Origin: an uncultured Clostridia bacterium
Lineage (GTDB): Bacteria > Bacillota > Clostridia > Oscillospirales > Oscillospiraceae
Reading direction: 5' to 3'
DNA: 44,567 nucleotides
Assembly (NCBI GenBank): GCA_945877365.1
Contig: CAMCRV010000019.1
Location: forward strand, 1 to 44,567
Below are positions 43,042-44,567 of the stretch, piece by piece. Made by a program: the position numbers and the translations under genes. The notes beneath the pieces were generated by a model. It was given only the letters and a program-made list of their open reading frames with translations. It ran no database searches and was not told the DNA's origin. The stretch's first letter is position 1. Every line of letters starts with the position of its first letter.

Positions 43042-43068
43042 TTAGCACTCAGGAACGCAGAGTGCTAA
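43042..43068 (+). promoter_or_regulatory. CIRCE operator (HrcA binding site)
   Basis: TTAGCACTC-N9-GAGTGCTAA, an exact match to the CIRCE consensus, at the groESL transcript start. HrcA repression relieved by heat shock is therefore expected. Confidence 0.97.
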
Positions 43069-43135
43069 AGCCTGTAGATAATGGCGGAGGGTTTCCCTTC
43101 GCAGTCTAAATACTATTGTATGGAGGAAATCACTT

Positions 43136-44567
<1,432 letters not shown>

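Overview
This window reads as chromosome of a Gram-positive, anaerobic, rather GC-rich Clostridia member, most likely a gut Oscillospiraceae/Ruminococcaceae type. The pointers are RqcH and Mini-RNase III, an LtaS-like sulfatase-fold enzyme, a CIRCE-controlled groESL operon, a YtrA-type GntR/ABC operon, a folT gene under a THF riboswitch, the acetylase branch of diaminopimelate synthesis, and many short palindromic, MITE-like repeats between genes. No rRNA, tRNA, CRISPR array, prophage or transposase gene was seen.

Layout. Positions 1-17,340 are almost entirely minus-strand: an aldo/keto reductase with a ferredoxin tail; a DUF421/DUF4363 membrane pair; Mini-III, RqcH and a lipoprotein whose frame is crossed by one UGA; an LtaS-like enzyme, a secreted PHP-domain protein and an ArsM methyltransferase whose frame also crosses a UGA; three membrane diguanylate cyclases; and a GNAT/RlmD pair. 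From 17,741 to 26,279 orientations mix: a PflX-like radical SAM protein, the THF riboswitch with folT, AlaX with a NuoE-like [2Fe-2S] protein, a zinc-dependent phospholipase C homologue, a low-GC DUF4268 nuclease-like gene, and a two-component system. From 26,280 on most genes are plus-strand: secA-pgeF-oligopeptide binding lipoprotein, gapA, the ytrA-like ABC operon, the dap genes (dapH divergent from the deacetylase and aminotransferase), an N-acyl-D-amino-acid deacylase with an NhaC-type antiporter, and groES-groEL, which runs off the window end.

Most notable. The arsM reading frame continues through UGA in the family's conserved Cys-Cys site (Cys-UGA-Val-Ser-Gly-Ala) and is followed by a hairpin with the form of a bacterial SECIS, so this is very probably a selenoprotein. 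About 3 kb away, the lipoprotein gene also has a single in-frame UGA, followed by another 6-bp hairpin with the same AGUU loop. That makes it either an undescribed selenoprotein candidate or a nonsense-interrupted gene with a coincidental hairpin. Other items worth attention are a FolT protein with an unusual extracytoplasmic C-terminal domain, a 49-residue Cys/Asn/Gly-rich membrane miniprotein at 36,432-36,581, and at least six distinct families of small inverted-repeat elements, one of which supplies the stop codon of a diguanylate cyclase.

Functional threads. Cell-envelope and wall metabolism recurs (LtaS-like enzyme, diaminopimelate acetylase branch, PgeF, D-acyl-amino-acid deacylase), as do protein quality control (RqcH, SecA, GroESL) and signalling (three diguanylate cyclases, one histidine kinase/response regulator pair). 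All calls come from reading the sequence; no database search was run.
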